Shown here: positions 1 through 10,459 of the stretch, one piece after another
Layout: every line of letters starts with the position of its first letter
Numbering within the stretch: the stretch's first letter is position 1
Assembly (NCBI GenBank): GCA_002794735.1
Contig: NBAZ01000013.1
Coordinates: 248,001 to 312,000 of the forward strand
Length of the DNA stretch: 64,000 nucleotides
Reading direction: 5' to 3'
Source of the DNA: Pyrrhoderma lamaoense
Lineage: Eukaryota > Basidiomycota > Agaricomycetes > Hymenochaetales > Hymenochaetaceae
The notes under the pieces: generated by a model
What the model saw: the letters and a program-made list of their open reading frames with translations, nothing else
What the model was told of the DNA's origin: nothing
Databases searched by the model: none
Position numbers and translations under genes: made by a program

Positions 1-111
1 TACTGGCTTTGGTGTGGTGTTCTTGCACCCATCCTTGGCGGACTCACCGCTACTTTTGTATACGACACATTCATTTATACTGGTGGTGAAAGTTTATTAA
101 ATCGCCCGTGA
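1..111 (+). CDS. Aquaporin / aquaglyceroporin (MIP family), C-terminal end only
   Basis: The window opens inside a plus-strand coding exon. Frame 1 reads YWLWCGVLAPILGG, then an alternating hydrophobic stretch, then FVYDTFIYTGGESLLNRP. This matches the last transmembrane helix and short tail of fungal aquaglyceroporins, which end in a Y-D-x-F-I-Y-x-G-x-E-S type motif. These proteins form membrane channels for water and glycerol. The frame meets TGA at 109-111, but the same bases form a GTGAGT splice donor after base 107, so the protein may continue into another exon. The NPA pore motifs lie upstream of the window and cannot be checked. Confidence 0.68.
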   Translation, partial: YWLWCGVLAPILGGLTATFVYDTFIYTGGESLLNRP

Positions 112-529
112 GTATCTAATCGTTATCTCTATTCTACTGTAATTTGAGAGTTAGTTTGTTGCCATATTAGAAACTCGGCTTCAAGGAGCATGGACATAGA
201 AATTACAGCTTCAGAAAATAAAACATCAACCCCCGTAAACATGGTGTAGTAGAGGGAATTTCTCTTATGTACCTCATTTGGTACATACTTCATGATACGG
301 GATTTTATAGCAGTTTTCATTTGCAATTATACCACTCTATTCTTTTTTTCTTAATTTGCAACTAGTCAGTCTTCACTGTTCAAAGCTGGGTTTTTTTTCT
401 CCTTGCCTGTTGTTACTGTATAGTAGTTATTAGCTGTGATCTTGTTGGGTCTGTTCTGCTATGTTCCATTCGTTTAAAAGTAGTTGATCTTTTTATTATT
501 TGCTTATAACATGATGATGAACAATGAAT
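112..529. other. Convergent intergenic stretch between aquaporin and NCA2
   Basis: AT-rich sequence with T-runs lies between the end of the aquaporin reading frame (+) and the NCA2 stop (-). It probably holds both 3' UTRs and perhaps a last aquaporin exon if the GTGAGT at 108 is used. The short minus-strand reading frame here has no recognisable features. Confidence 0.5.
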
Positions 530-2580
530 CTAAAGTTTTCCAGTTTTGTCCCACCCTAGAAGAGGTCCCCACGATCGCCACATGCGCTCAACAATATGAA
601 GTTTTTCGGTACGGCCAAGTACGGGGCTTTCTAGGTCTGCAATATCGGAAAGCATCTCATTACGAAAAAGTGATCGGGGAGGCAAGTGAGTTTCAGCATA
701 TGAGCGAAGCCGAGCAAGTGCAATGAGCATCAAGCCAGACGTAAGAGGAGGTAATGGAACACCGATTGTACTTCGAATACCGACACTAGTCGTGCTACCC
801 TTAACCTGAGTATCATTGGGTGCAGTGATGAGAAGTCGTTCAATACGGCGGATGGCAAGCCAAGCGCCCTCTCTTTCCGCCTGACCTCCAAACCGTTTTT
901 TGCCACGTGTACCGAATAGAAGTGATTGGGCTCCGTTCAAGAATGCATAGACAATCGCAAAAGCGGGAGCAACACCGACGAAGGCAAAGGTCAATTCTTG
1001 TGATTTGAGAAGTTTATCGATTCCAGACAAAGCTTGATCCAGGTCAACCTGCAGAATAGGGTCAGTGGGACTAATTCGGAAAAGGATGTCATTGGCCGAA
1101 TAAAGGCACCTTAGCCTTCTGTATTTGTATAAGAAGTGAGCGGATGAGACTTCCGGTAACAACTGTCCGGACAGGCGTTTTAATATCCTGCTCGTATATA
1201 CGGAGGACAGGTGTCAAGTCCCCCTGATGGATCCGAGATGAAAACTCTCTGAGCTGGGATTCATCAGGAGAGAGTTTGTCTTTGGCTAAGTCTAAAGCCA
1301 TCCTTTCAAGGGACTGATAAGGTTAAATTAGAAGGATAATACTAAGACAAGAAAGAATATTGACCTCAAGGTCCGCTCGAACGGCTTCAGGATTGACTAT
1401 CCGAGAACCTTCATCGCCTCCAGTCCGGACAGTATCAAGAATACCCCTGACGGGATCCACAACATACCCAAACCAGAAACCTTTCACCGTATCGTGTGCA
1501 CTGAGAGCACTCTCCCATATACTTTCCCTCGATTTGTATATGTAACGGAAAAGAAGTATTGTGATGGGTGGGACGAGAACAAGACGAGGCCAGATAAGAG
1601 TCAGCCTAGAAGGTCTTTTCAGGGAGGAAAAGATAGACGAATGTGTCGAAGAGTGTTGTCGAAGTTGAACGAAGACGAGATCATACAAAAGAGACGTTGC
1701 ATCTCCCGATATTTCAAGGGATGATATATCGCTACTCTCAGTAATACCTCGATATAGTCTATCTGCAGCTGCAGCAATATCCTCCCCAATCATAGAGTAC
1801 TCAAGATCTGACTTCAATGAAAGGAGTACCCCGAGATGCTCTGCTCGTTCATCACGGAGCTCGACGAGCTTTGCATATCTCAACTCGCATTCTTGCCGAG
1901 CTAATGCAACAGGTGATGTAAAGATAGGGTTCGCCTGATGAAGAAGGTGAGGAAAAAATGACGTCCCCAAAGCTGTGGGCCGCAATGTCCCTGAGTCGGG
2001 GAACAGTCTTCTAATAGATGTAGGGGTAAATGAAGATGGGCGAAGAGGAAGATTCCTGTCATGTATGGCACTCAAGATTGTATCACATGAACGGCGGACA
2101 CGTTCAGGAAGAGCTTGAAACTCGTCAGAGGGGATGAAAGGGAAAGTTTAGGTTTTTTTTAGGGATTGACTCACTAGCAAGAAGGTACCATGAAACAGAG
2201 CGCGACGACCTAATCACACTGTCCCACCATTCAGCTTCGGTATCTGCGTCGCTTGCTTCCTTCAACCACTGATCTAAGACTTCTGCATAGATACCAACTA
2301 TTATCCGTCTTTCAAGATTAGACAATAGAGTGGGTTCTACTTGAGTACTTTTCTGAATAGAAATTTTTGTTTTGCGCTCATTCAACTTCTCTAAAGCCTG
2401 TCTTAAAGAAGACTTGTCGAAGGGGTCTTTAAACCGGCTGAATAGCGAGAGTAGCTCGTCGTCTACTTCATAATTCTGAACAGCCTCTTGAGATGTAAGA
2501 GCATAGCTATCTTCACCAGCTACTGTCGGATGGGAGAATGTCAATAACGACGATACATGATTTGTTGCAAAGGTTGACAT
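530..2580 (-). CDS. NCA2: NCA2 family mitochondrial membrane protein
   Basis: Four exons on the minus strand give a protein of roughly 600 residues. The best start is the ATG at 2580 (MSTFATNHVSSLL), though an in-frame codon lies upstream. Intron 1 is 2114-2174 (GTGAGT...CAAG), which restores the frame YLLA-TLPERVRR. Later introns end at about 1317 and 1050. The C-terminal half carries the NCA2 signature: IQIQKAKVDLDQALSGIDK, then SQELTFAFVGVAPAFA, and a C-terminal leucine-rich stretch. A hydrophobic segment near LVLVPPITILLFRYIY suggests a membrane anchor. In yeast Nca2 lies in the mitochondrial outer membrane and was first linked to expression of ATP synthase subunits 6 and 8. That role is known for the family, not shown here. 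Confidence 0.88.
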
Positions 2581-3253
2581 ATCAATGCTTAGGAGGATAG
2601 CTGAATACACATCTTGAAAAGTAACTTCTCAATTATGTCATAGATATTAACGCGATCACGTGCATGTTACGATCCGCGATTCTACACACTATTAATAACT
2701 CCAATCGTAGCGATCCAGTAATTATCTGATATAGTGAAGAATCTAGCAATACGAGGAGACTTCTCAAGCTCATTAAAAGTGTAAAAAACTTGGATTCTAT
2801 CCATGAGCACTATGATTACTCGGAGATAATATATGAAGACAGAAGAATTAATAACAGTCAAAGGGGTTTCCTACTCAAAATACGGTAGTTGATTTAGAAA
2901 AAAAATTGTGGGTATGTCTCTGTAGCGCACAGGTGATGTGGTTCTGGTATTCGTATACTAGTAGATATATAGCTCCCTGAGGTGTAGTTCTCATACATTG
3001 TAGACTAAATTCATACGTTAAATTGAAGAAAAGTTCGGATCCAGATATCTTTGGCGATAAAAATCTAAGCTAGGTATAAAAAGCTTCAAGGTATACATAT
3101 GTGCTAATAGGAGAACAACTTGAATGTGCATACTTTGTTTTAAAAGCTTCATAGTCCTGAATGTCGTGAAGGGGCCACTAGTTCCGCGTTAAGTTAATGG
3201 CTTCCGGTATAGCTACAACCGCTGATGTTTGATTTCTACTATTTTCTTTATTT
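2581..3253. other. Intergenic stretch between NCA2 and DUF7918 gene A
   Basis: About 670 bases of AT-rich DNA upstream of NCA2 and downstream of the first DUF7918 gene. I see no coding exon, RNA gene or repeat in it. It should contain the NCA2 promoter. Confidence 0.5.
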
Positions 3254-4381
3254 TCAGCCTGAGTTCTGGACATCCTTCCTTTTCCTTCGGTATCTAGTTA
3301 GTTTGCGAGATATAGAAGCCATCTGTTCTGAAACAATAATTAATATGAGTCTTTTGTAAATCATAGTAAGCGGAGCTAGCACTTACAAGTAATATCTGCT
3401 CGTAGTCCTCCTCTCCGTCAGATACTTCAATTACCGCAGATTCGGTCTTGATGCGTGGTGATTTTACACCCGTGTCTCGTTCAAGACGGACGATCTTGAA
3501 AGTGGTCGTTTGCGACTTTTCGCTATTCCTGCGGCTGGTTGAATCACTCCCAACGCTTGTAGTAGTTCTTTCAAGATCCTAGTCAGCCCAGTCTGTTTTC
3601 TCAACAACTTTCGTATCTTACCTTTAGATCGATACAGAAAATTAAACGTGGCCAGAGGTTCTGTATCCAAGTGCATAACTTTGACTGTAGAGCGACGCGA
3701 CGTCCGCCTGACCTCTTCCTCGAGACTAGAAAACAGGTTGAAGGTTAGAGAAAATTCCAACTTGGCCGTTTTAGCGATACACTCACCCGATTCTGTGAGA
3801 ACTAAGCTTCTTGGAAGTTTCGCTGATTGGCTTTTGGATATCTCCCGGGACGCTTCTAGTAAATGAAGCATTTGACATCTCTGTTACTAATATCCTGTAC
3901 AATTTGACGGTAATGATACCAAGTTCATTACTATGATACCCGTCTTCATCCTCTGTGTCCATCAAAATGAGGTAAAAATTAGTCCAGTATGAGTCAGTGA
4001 GCAATCATACTCGCTCTTACCGGTGGAGTTCAGCGCAGAGAACTTGTATTTCATATGGCGGTCTTCCGCCGTGAAAAGTCCAAGAGAGGTCGCCTTTGGT
4101 TTCTTCGGGACGAAGGCATCCATGAGCATACCGTCAATGTGGATAGCTACTTCAAGTTGATTAGATACGTATGAAATATCGTTTCTCCAGCTTATAGTGA
4201 ATGTCTAAGCAGATCTGTTTTAAAAACTCGCCCATCCATTAAATATGTTATGTGAACGTACTTTATCAACCTGGCTTTCAATGTAACATGTTATAGCATT
4301 TCCATCTGTTTTGTTTGCGTATTCTTCACATCTGACACCTTCGCATTCAATCCAGACTTCCTGGTCCTTCGACTTAGGCAT
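3254..4381 (-). CDS. DUF7918 domain protein, paralogue A
   Basis: A multi-exon gene starting at the ATG at 4381. The N-terminus contains EVWIECEGVRCEEY and then AITCYIESQVDK. The next exon holds FTISWRND and VAIHIDGMLMDAF, followed by an ELGIITVKLYRI strand and TFNFLYRSK near the C-terminus. This order (a W-I-x-x-x-G-x-x-x-x-E-Y start, ITCYI, an inner I-D-G, ELG-I-V-I-R, and F-x-F-L-Y-R) is that of the fungal DUF7918 domain, which has no established function. The basic tail reads EEDYEQILL then MASISRKLTRYRRK, ending at a TGA at 3254-3256. It is a tandem paralogue of the gene at 5343-6578, in the same orientation and with a matching exon pattern. The exact splice sites of the middle exons are approximate. 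Confidence 0.8.
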
Positions 4382-4684
4382 CGAGCACCTTGTAAATCCA
4401 ATGGGCTGTATCACGTTTAGACTATTAAATGGAAACGAGAAGTATAGTTTCTTCGCTGAATCTTTCTTTAAGTCAGATGGGCTGGGTGGCACATAATTCA
4501 GATTTAGACTTGACTATATTGGGCGAGAACTATACTAGTTACAAAAGCGACGCTGTATAGTTTTGATTATAATAATGGGGGATGACATTCATACATAATA
4601 CCAAGATCAAATTAGAGGGAAAACTAAGAGAAAGAGGATACTCTGTGAAGACAATACGTAATTGATATTGTACTATAAATAGTA

Positions 4685-4713
4685 AGGTACTTGCACGATA
4701 AACTCAACACGCT
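4685..4713 (+). repeat. Left terminal inverted repeat
   Basis: 29-bp inverted repeat with a TA at its outer edge. It differs from the right copy at its positions 8 and 26. Confidence 0.85.
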
Positions 4714-5281
4714 GTCACATCACTGTAACGTCACGTGTAACGCGTTATGTCACGGCGCAAAATTCTCAGAAAAAAAAGTTTTTTTTTCAATAATCCCTTA
4801 TATGGCCTTTACTTGGAGAATATTGATTTAAAGTTATGGAAAAGTTAAATAACGTATTTTATATATCTATATAAAGTAACAAGTAATAATAAAGTCTTGA
4901 TAATTCTAACAGGTTTGAACTATTTTTAGGCGCAGCTTGTTAGTACTGTTACATAATATTAATTACATAATATATTATCTAAATATGGAAGTTTATTTGC
5001 ATCGGCTAATCCAAAACCCGGCCTAAACGCGCAAAAATATGTGACAAAAAATTTGAAAAATTTAAAAAATATGCCAAAACATATAAAAATGCATTTAAAA
5101 ACAATATTCGAGAAAAAATGTTTTTCCTTATAAGTCATTTAAAATTTGTAATTTCTAAATTTACGTAGACCATTTCATAGATTACCTACTTTATTTACTT
5201 TCATCTGCTTAAAATTATTATAATTTGTTGTGTAGAATTTAGGAAGTAAAAATATTTTTTGGGTGGAAAGTGTGACAAAGT

Positions 5282-5310
5282 AGCGCGTTGAGTTTATCGT
5301 GCGAGTACCT
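5282..5310 (-). repeat. Right terminal inverted repeat
   Basis: Reverse complement of the repeat at 4685-4713 at 27 of 29 bases. It is followed by TA at 5311-5312. Confidence 0.85.
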
Positions 5311-5342
5311 TAGATATCTTGAACAAAATCAAAAAAAATTCT

Positions 5343-6578
5343 CTAGTCACATGTTAAATCAATAACGCCTTGATCATTCAATATCTCTTCCTTGATTTCA
5401 GACTTGACCTTGATCCTTTTGCGTTTCTGGTATTCTTCTAACTTGTGCGACAATTCGGCCATTTGCGCCTGACGAATTGGACTTTAGTCGGTTTTACATT
5501 AAAAAATTATGAAATTAAAACTTGCAAGTAATTGTTGTTCAATATCATCATCTTTAGACAGATCAGCATTAGCAGGTTCATACTTTATCGATGTTGACTC
5601 CTTGTTCTTCTTGTTTCTCTGGTTCTCCTTATTCTCCTCGAGCTTCTTGTACTCTCTGTCTCTGCTCTCTTCCAACACATCTGAAGCAGACCGTAGTCGT
5701 TTAGGAATTGGCTTAGATTGAATTATTCCTATAGCCAGGGGTGTTTCTTTTGGAGATATAAACAGCAATTCTAAAATCAAATCATCAATCATCATGTCCT
5801 CAGCATGATGTCTACCTCACCTTTTGGTCGATATAGGAACTCGTATGTCACCAAAGGACCGGCGTCAAGTGGCTTCCAGGTGGAGAACTTTTTCGGCGAG
5901 CATATCACTTTATCGCCGAGACTAAACCCCATATCGGAAATGGAAATAAGCCTAGTGAGGGTTCGATCCCTACGGATTTACTCACCCAGCTCTATGAGTA
6001 GAAGTAAACTTTGACTTCTCATAAATCGGCTTCTGAAGCAGCTCCGTGTTGTTAGCGAAGTTCGGTATCGAAGAAGTCCCCGTTTCTTGGACCCGTAGTA
6101 TTTTTACGTTGATGGTTCCAAGTTCACTACTATTAATACCATTCTCTTCCTCATCTGATTTACTGTAGCGTGAGCAACTCAAGCTCGCATATACTATCGC
6201 ATCTACATAGCTCACCAGTAGTCACGAGTGAAGAGAACTTAAATTTCCTGAAGGAGACCGTAGAAACATATTTTCCATGAATAACTGTCGATGATTCTGT
6301 TGTATGGCGTCCTGCTGTAAGTATACCATCGATAGACACAGCTACTCTAATCTTATATCCAGAAATTTCCGGACCGTAGTTCTTCCAGTTTATGCTGAAT
6401 GTCTAGAATGAAGAAAAAAGGCTCGTCTCTGGAAAAATTATCTTACTGGAATTCATACCTTATCCACCTGGCTTTCTATATAGCATGTCACAGCATCTTC
6501 TTTGGTGTTTACTTCATACTCTTTACACCTAGTCCCACCACAATCAATCCAAACTTCATTATCTTTCACTCGAGGCAT
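5343..6578 (-). CDS. DUF7918 domain protein, paralogue B
   Basis: Multi-exon gene starting at the ATG at 6578. It begins MPRVKDNEVWIDCGGTRC and continues through AVTCYIESQVDK, FSINWKN, VAVSIDGI, SSELGTINVKILRVQ and VTYEFLYRPK, all in the same order as in paralogue A and in the DUF7918 family. The C-terminal part is charged and coiled-coil-like (RDREYKKLEENKENQRNKKN), and the last exon ends GVIDLTCD before TAG at 5343-5345. It has the same strand and a similar exon layout to the gene at 3254-4381, so the two arose by tandem duplication. The 5' exons are better conserved between the copies than the tails. Function is unknown. Internal splice sites are approximate. Confidence 0.82.
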
Positions 6579-7158
6579 TTCCTGTGTTTCCGGTGTGTTT
6601 CTTAGTTTTCAGCCAGTGAAGTCCGTTGTGTGTCGATTGCAGACCTCTAAGTAAGAGAGGCGGATATAACTAGTGAGTGTGTCGAGTCCCTTGCGAAGAT
6701 GCCTGTGAAGGGAGATATGCGTGTTGAACTAAGAGAGTTACAACTCCAATAAGTGTGTCTGTTTTTCAATCCTCCGATTTTGTTGGGCGTAGCTCTAAGC
6801 GCGTCCACCCGAATTACACTTCCCCGCACTTATATAATCACACATTGGATATCAAAAGTTTGATTAGATAAGAAAAAATGTGATTGAAGCGCTTTAAATA
6901 GGTGCAAAAATTGGCTCTTTTCTTTTCCATGTATTAGATACAAAAAAGAACGAAAGCTTATTTCTGAAATTCATTTTCGATTAGAACTCAACAATATTAA
7001 TGATAATCGATGGACTTTTAAATGTAGCATACGTTCAATCACAATTATCCAGAAATTTGTATTTAAGAAGTCGACAGATAAACCAAGTTGAACAAAACAT
7101 GCATACACGAAGCCCACCCAAAAAAAACCTTATAAAAGAAGGAAGTAGCTATATAATT
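6579..7158. other. Intergenic stretch between DUF7918 gene B and the AA9 gene
   Basis: About 580 bases, AT-rich, holding the promoter of DUF7918 gene B and the 3' region of the AA9 gene. Two short reading frames (near 6650-6830 and 7000-7190) show no conserved features and are treated as chance. Confidence 0.5.
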
Positions 7159-8680
7159 CAGAGACACTGGCTGTACTGTTATAGGTAGAGTTTTAAGCCT
7201 AGGGAATAAGGTACATAAAGACATAAAGACTTACGTAGTCATTGACTTTTGTGCATGTGAAGGGGGAAGCACAAGCTGTGGGTCCAGTAAACCTATGCAT
7301 ATATGAAAGATAAGTGATGAAACTAGGATTTTATGATCTGATTGAGTTATACTGACCCTTCTCCACCACATTGAGCATACTGTGCTGCTGTTGCACCAGT
7401 GACTGTGGGGGCGGCGGCGCTAGAAGATGCTATTACACTAGTAGAAGAAACGACTGATGCGGAGGTTTGAGGTACTGAGGGTATTGAAGCTGCAGAAGAG
7501 GAAGGGAGGAGCTTCCTGACCCACTACAAGAGAACACGGACGGACCTAGATATGATGTTAAAAATATTCATCGTATAAAGGAATAGTTTTGTACCGGGAA
7601 TAGTGTAGCTAGTCAGAGGAGGGTAGTAGATGTTGATTGTGATACCTTGTATTATTCTCCGTTAGTTATAGCACACAAAATGAACTAGATTCAATGCATC
7701 TTACCAGGATCAGTTCCTTTGTAAGCTCCAGGGAAGGATACGCTACTAGGTACGGTGCTCCCTCCGCCTGTAATTTCTATCTGAGCACATTCCATCTATA
7801 TCAAGTGATTTAGTAGCTGGTCAATATGTAAGGGACCAAATTTCCTACATATAGCTGTGCCCCAGGGTAGGATGAGGCGCCATGTAATGCTGGGCAGGCT
7901 ATTAGATCTATCCAATAGATTGATGAGCGGTACCTCTTACCAATCATCTCGTGACGTAACAAATATTGCCCTGCTGGTATACATTCTGGTATTGTGAAGG
8001 TGACCTTTCCTTTGTTTGCAATCATACGATCAACACCCCATGTATTGTCTGAAACATCCAGACCATCCTCATAGATTTTGAACCATTCCAAACCAGTAAC
8101 ATCGGATTGGGTTGCATTAGGTATCCGAGCACTAAGATGTGTCAGGGCTAGTGAGAAGTGCATCTAGTTTAAGTAACCTACAGGTAGGACATTACAGGTC
8201 CTGTAGGGTTTGTTAGCTTCGCCACGGAGAGAGATAAACAGCACTAGGGGTTACCTTTGTGGCTAGGATCAACAGGATCCTGAGAGTCACTAGGATCTGC
8301 TCCTGCTAAAGTATGATGCCACTCTGCAGTAACACTGGACCCCGCTGGAACAGTGATAATAGCTTGCGACATAGGCTGGTGGTAGGGGTTGATACCCCCA
8401 TTACAGATCACATCGTTCGAGGTGACATCAGTGATCGGCTAAGTTCGTGGTCGTGAGTTGGATACAAAATTTCGAGTGAACACTAGACAACGTACACCAT
8501 CATAGTCCGGAATACGGATACCGACAAGATGACCTTGATCCACGCCGTTTACATATAATTCCTTTAAGGAAGATCAGGTACAACACTTTTTTAAACAAAT
8601 TATAACAAAACCTGAAAGATAGTGTGAGCTGTAGAAGAGAGCGCAAGCGCTAAAAGATATAATGTAACTGAAGTTCGCAT
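7159..8680 (-). CDS. AA9 lytic polysaccharide monooxygenase with C-terminal CBM1
   Basis: A secreted copper enzyme that cleaves cellulose oxidatively. The ATG at 8680 opens a signal peptide ([18 protein letters not shown]) followed directly by His19, which becomes the mature N-terminal histidine of the copper brace. The second brace histidine lies in [16 protein letters not shown], followed by the typical [15 protein letters not shown]. The axial tyrosine is in [14 protein letters not shown] Ser/Thr/Ala-rich linker follows, then a CBM1 cellulose-binding module ([27 protein letters not shown]) whose last residues YSQCL come from a separate tiny exon ending at TGA 7159-7161. The gene has about eight exons. 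A TATATA-like element lies on the minus strand near 8719-8729, about 40 bases upstream of the ATG. All family residues appear present, so the enzyme should be active. Confidence 0.93.
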
Positions 8681-9187
8681 TTTAGATTTCAAAGCTCCGA
8701 AAACTGTCAAGGATTGCTATTATATATGTATGAGAAAAACTTTTATGAAACAATGTGATGAAACTAGGAACGAAGATTAAGTCAGTTTACTCTTTTTCGA
8801 GCGTATCTTTCTCGGAATAGAGTCATTTTCGAGATATGCGTTACTAAACGAGGAGTTGTTTCACAGGACTAGGTCTAGTGGGCCTCGAAGTTTAAGCAAT
8901 GCTTCTCCATAAAGCCCTGAGTAAGAGACTTTCGGATAAAAGTCCTGGTTCATGGAAGAAACGCGGGGAAATAGACTGTTGACAGCAAAGCAATTGACCC
9001 AGTATTGATCATGTGGGGTAAATTGTTTCCAGTTAATTTACATAGGCATATTCCAAGTCCGTGGATTATACGTAAATTATGTTCAATATATACTGATACA
9101 CATGATCAAAGTCTACCAGGTAGAGACATGAACTTGACGTCAATGAGGTAAAGCAGAGGAGACTCACCACTGATCCAGAAATACCGA
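8681..9187. other. Intergenic stretch between AA9 and VPS37
   Basis: About 500 bases upstream of AA9 and downstream of VPS37. Apart from the TATA-like element near 8719-8729 I see no gene or repeat. Confidence 0.5.
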
Positions 9188-9904
9188 CTAATCATCATGC
9201 CATTCAACTTTCCCCGCAGACCATCGATCCCCCCACATAACGCGTTTGTGATAAGTCTTCCGTAACTCTCTGAACTCCCTGACGAAATCATCCACATCTT
9301 TCCCATTTGCTTCAGCTGGCCCAGAAGATGAAGAAGATTGTATAAATTCGGCTGCACGCGCTTCTGAAGCATCATCTTGATTTGTTGTCGCATGCCGTAG
9401 TCGCATGAGCAGGAATTGCGGAGAAAAACGCTATAACTGACGTTCAGACGCCAAATCATAGAAAGGAACGAGAGTTGAAGTACCTGGTATACGTCATTCT
9501 GTTCCTTTTCTATTTCCTTCCAGCGAGCTTCTAAAGCCTTGGCTTTGTCAAATTCATCCTTTGTTTCGCTGCGCAGTTTATATAACTGCTCTTGCAAGGC
9601 TAGGTTATTTCCTTGTAGCAAACAACTCAGGGAAAGTTCCAGCTACGAGATACACACTGTCACCACTTACGAGCCAGTTCTTCATTGGCCATTCCGAGCT
9701 CTATCTGCGATTGAAGCATTCTTTGAACCTGCGGGAGGGAGTTCAATACTGCTTGAAAGTATTGAGGGTCGTTTAACATGTCTTCCAGATCCTCCCGTCT
9801 GGGAGGCTGATTCAGTCTTGAAGCACAAAAGCGTGTAAACTTAGAGCTCACGAGTATTTTGAGAGTTCCGGGAATTCGGAAAATAGAGGTGACTCAAAAG
9901 ACAT
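9188..9904 (-). CDS. VPS37: ESCRT-I subunit VPS37 (Mod(r) domain)
   Basis: Part of ESCRT-I, which sorts ubiquitinated membrane proteins into multivesicular endosomes. The ATG at 9904 gives MSFESPLFSEFPELSKY. Splicing to the next exon restores SREDLEDMLNDPQYFQAVL, then SLPQVQRMLQSQIELGMANE, NLALQEQLYKLRSETKDEFD, and finally RFSPQFLLMRLRHAT. This is the full Mod(r) domain, a long helical hairpin. The end is at the TAG at 9188-9190 (KVEWHDD), so the protein is about 190 residues, a normal size for a fungal Vps37. It has at least three introns. It diverges from FZO1 across about 550 bases. Confidence 0.92.
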
Positions 9905-10459
9905 TGTTATAGTTCCTATGCGTAATCCCAAAGATATGAAGTTTCAAATGTATGTGTGTAGTAATATGTATTGCTTTACATGTAATATTAATAATAATGC
10001 AGAAGTTTAATGCCGAGGTACACGTGCTCGCTAAGTCAACAATTTCAAATTTATTCAATGTTTTATGGGCTAGTTTGAGAAGTTCGAAGAAGTCCTTCAT
10101 ATTTTATGCAAGATTCTTTCTGTATTGAGTAAAAGCGCAATTTGTTCTGGTGTGCTTGAATGGGTTCATGACCAAGTACTTGATAGTTTCCTGGATTGAG
10201 AGTTAATGCTCAAAAGCTGATTAGCCAGAATTAGTATAGGAACAACCGGAATGCGCCGGGATAGTATCGCTTATCTAAGCGGTCGTAAGTTCCACCTTTG
10301 CTCCGAATGTTGCCTCCCGCAGACTTTCTCTTCTTCACCGACGACATAGAAGACAGCGACGACAATTACTTTTCTGCCAGCTGAATAAACATATTTTCAG
10401 CGCTCAAGTTGTCGAACTTTATAGAAAATCAAACAATTTTTTCTAGTGTTTCTGGAAAT
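9905..10459. promoter_or_regulatory. Divergent promoter region of VPS37 and FZO1
   Basis: About 550 bases between the VPS37 start (-) and the first plausible FZO1 codons (+). It must contain both promoters. The right part may include 5' leader or a first FZO1 exon, since an open stretch follows an ATG near 10307. I cannot resolve it. Confidence 0.5.

Larger units (their letters stand above)
4685..5310. mobile_element. Non-autonomous DNA transposon (MITE-like) with 29-bp terminal inverted repeats
   Basis: The left end, 4685-4713, starts AGGTACTTGCACGATAAACT. The right end, 5282-5310, is its reverse complement at 27 of 29 positions. Both ends are flanked by TA (4683-4684 and 5311-5312), consistent with a TA target-site duplication of the Tc1/mariner superfamily. 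The 626-bp interior is very AT-rich, with A/T runs and no reading frame long enough for a transposase, so the element is non-autonomous. It sits 31 bases past the stop codon of DUF7918 gene B and about 300 bases upstream of gene A, exactly between the tandem copies. The inverted repeats and TA flanks are seen directly; the superfamily is inferred. Confidence 0.82.

Noticed and set aside
5945..5975. A T-arm-like GGTTCGATCCC suggesting a tRNA
   Set aside because: It lies in a probable intron of DUF7918 gene B, the stem is only four pairs with a six-base loop, and no A-box or acceptor stem is found upstream.
6647..6829. Short minus-strand frame between DUF7918 gene B and AA9
   Set aside because: Sixty codons without domain features or splice context; likely chance.
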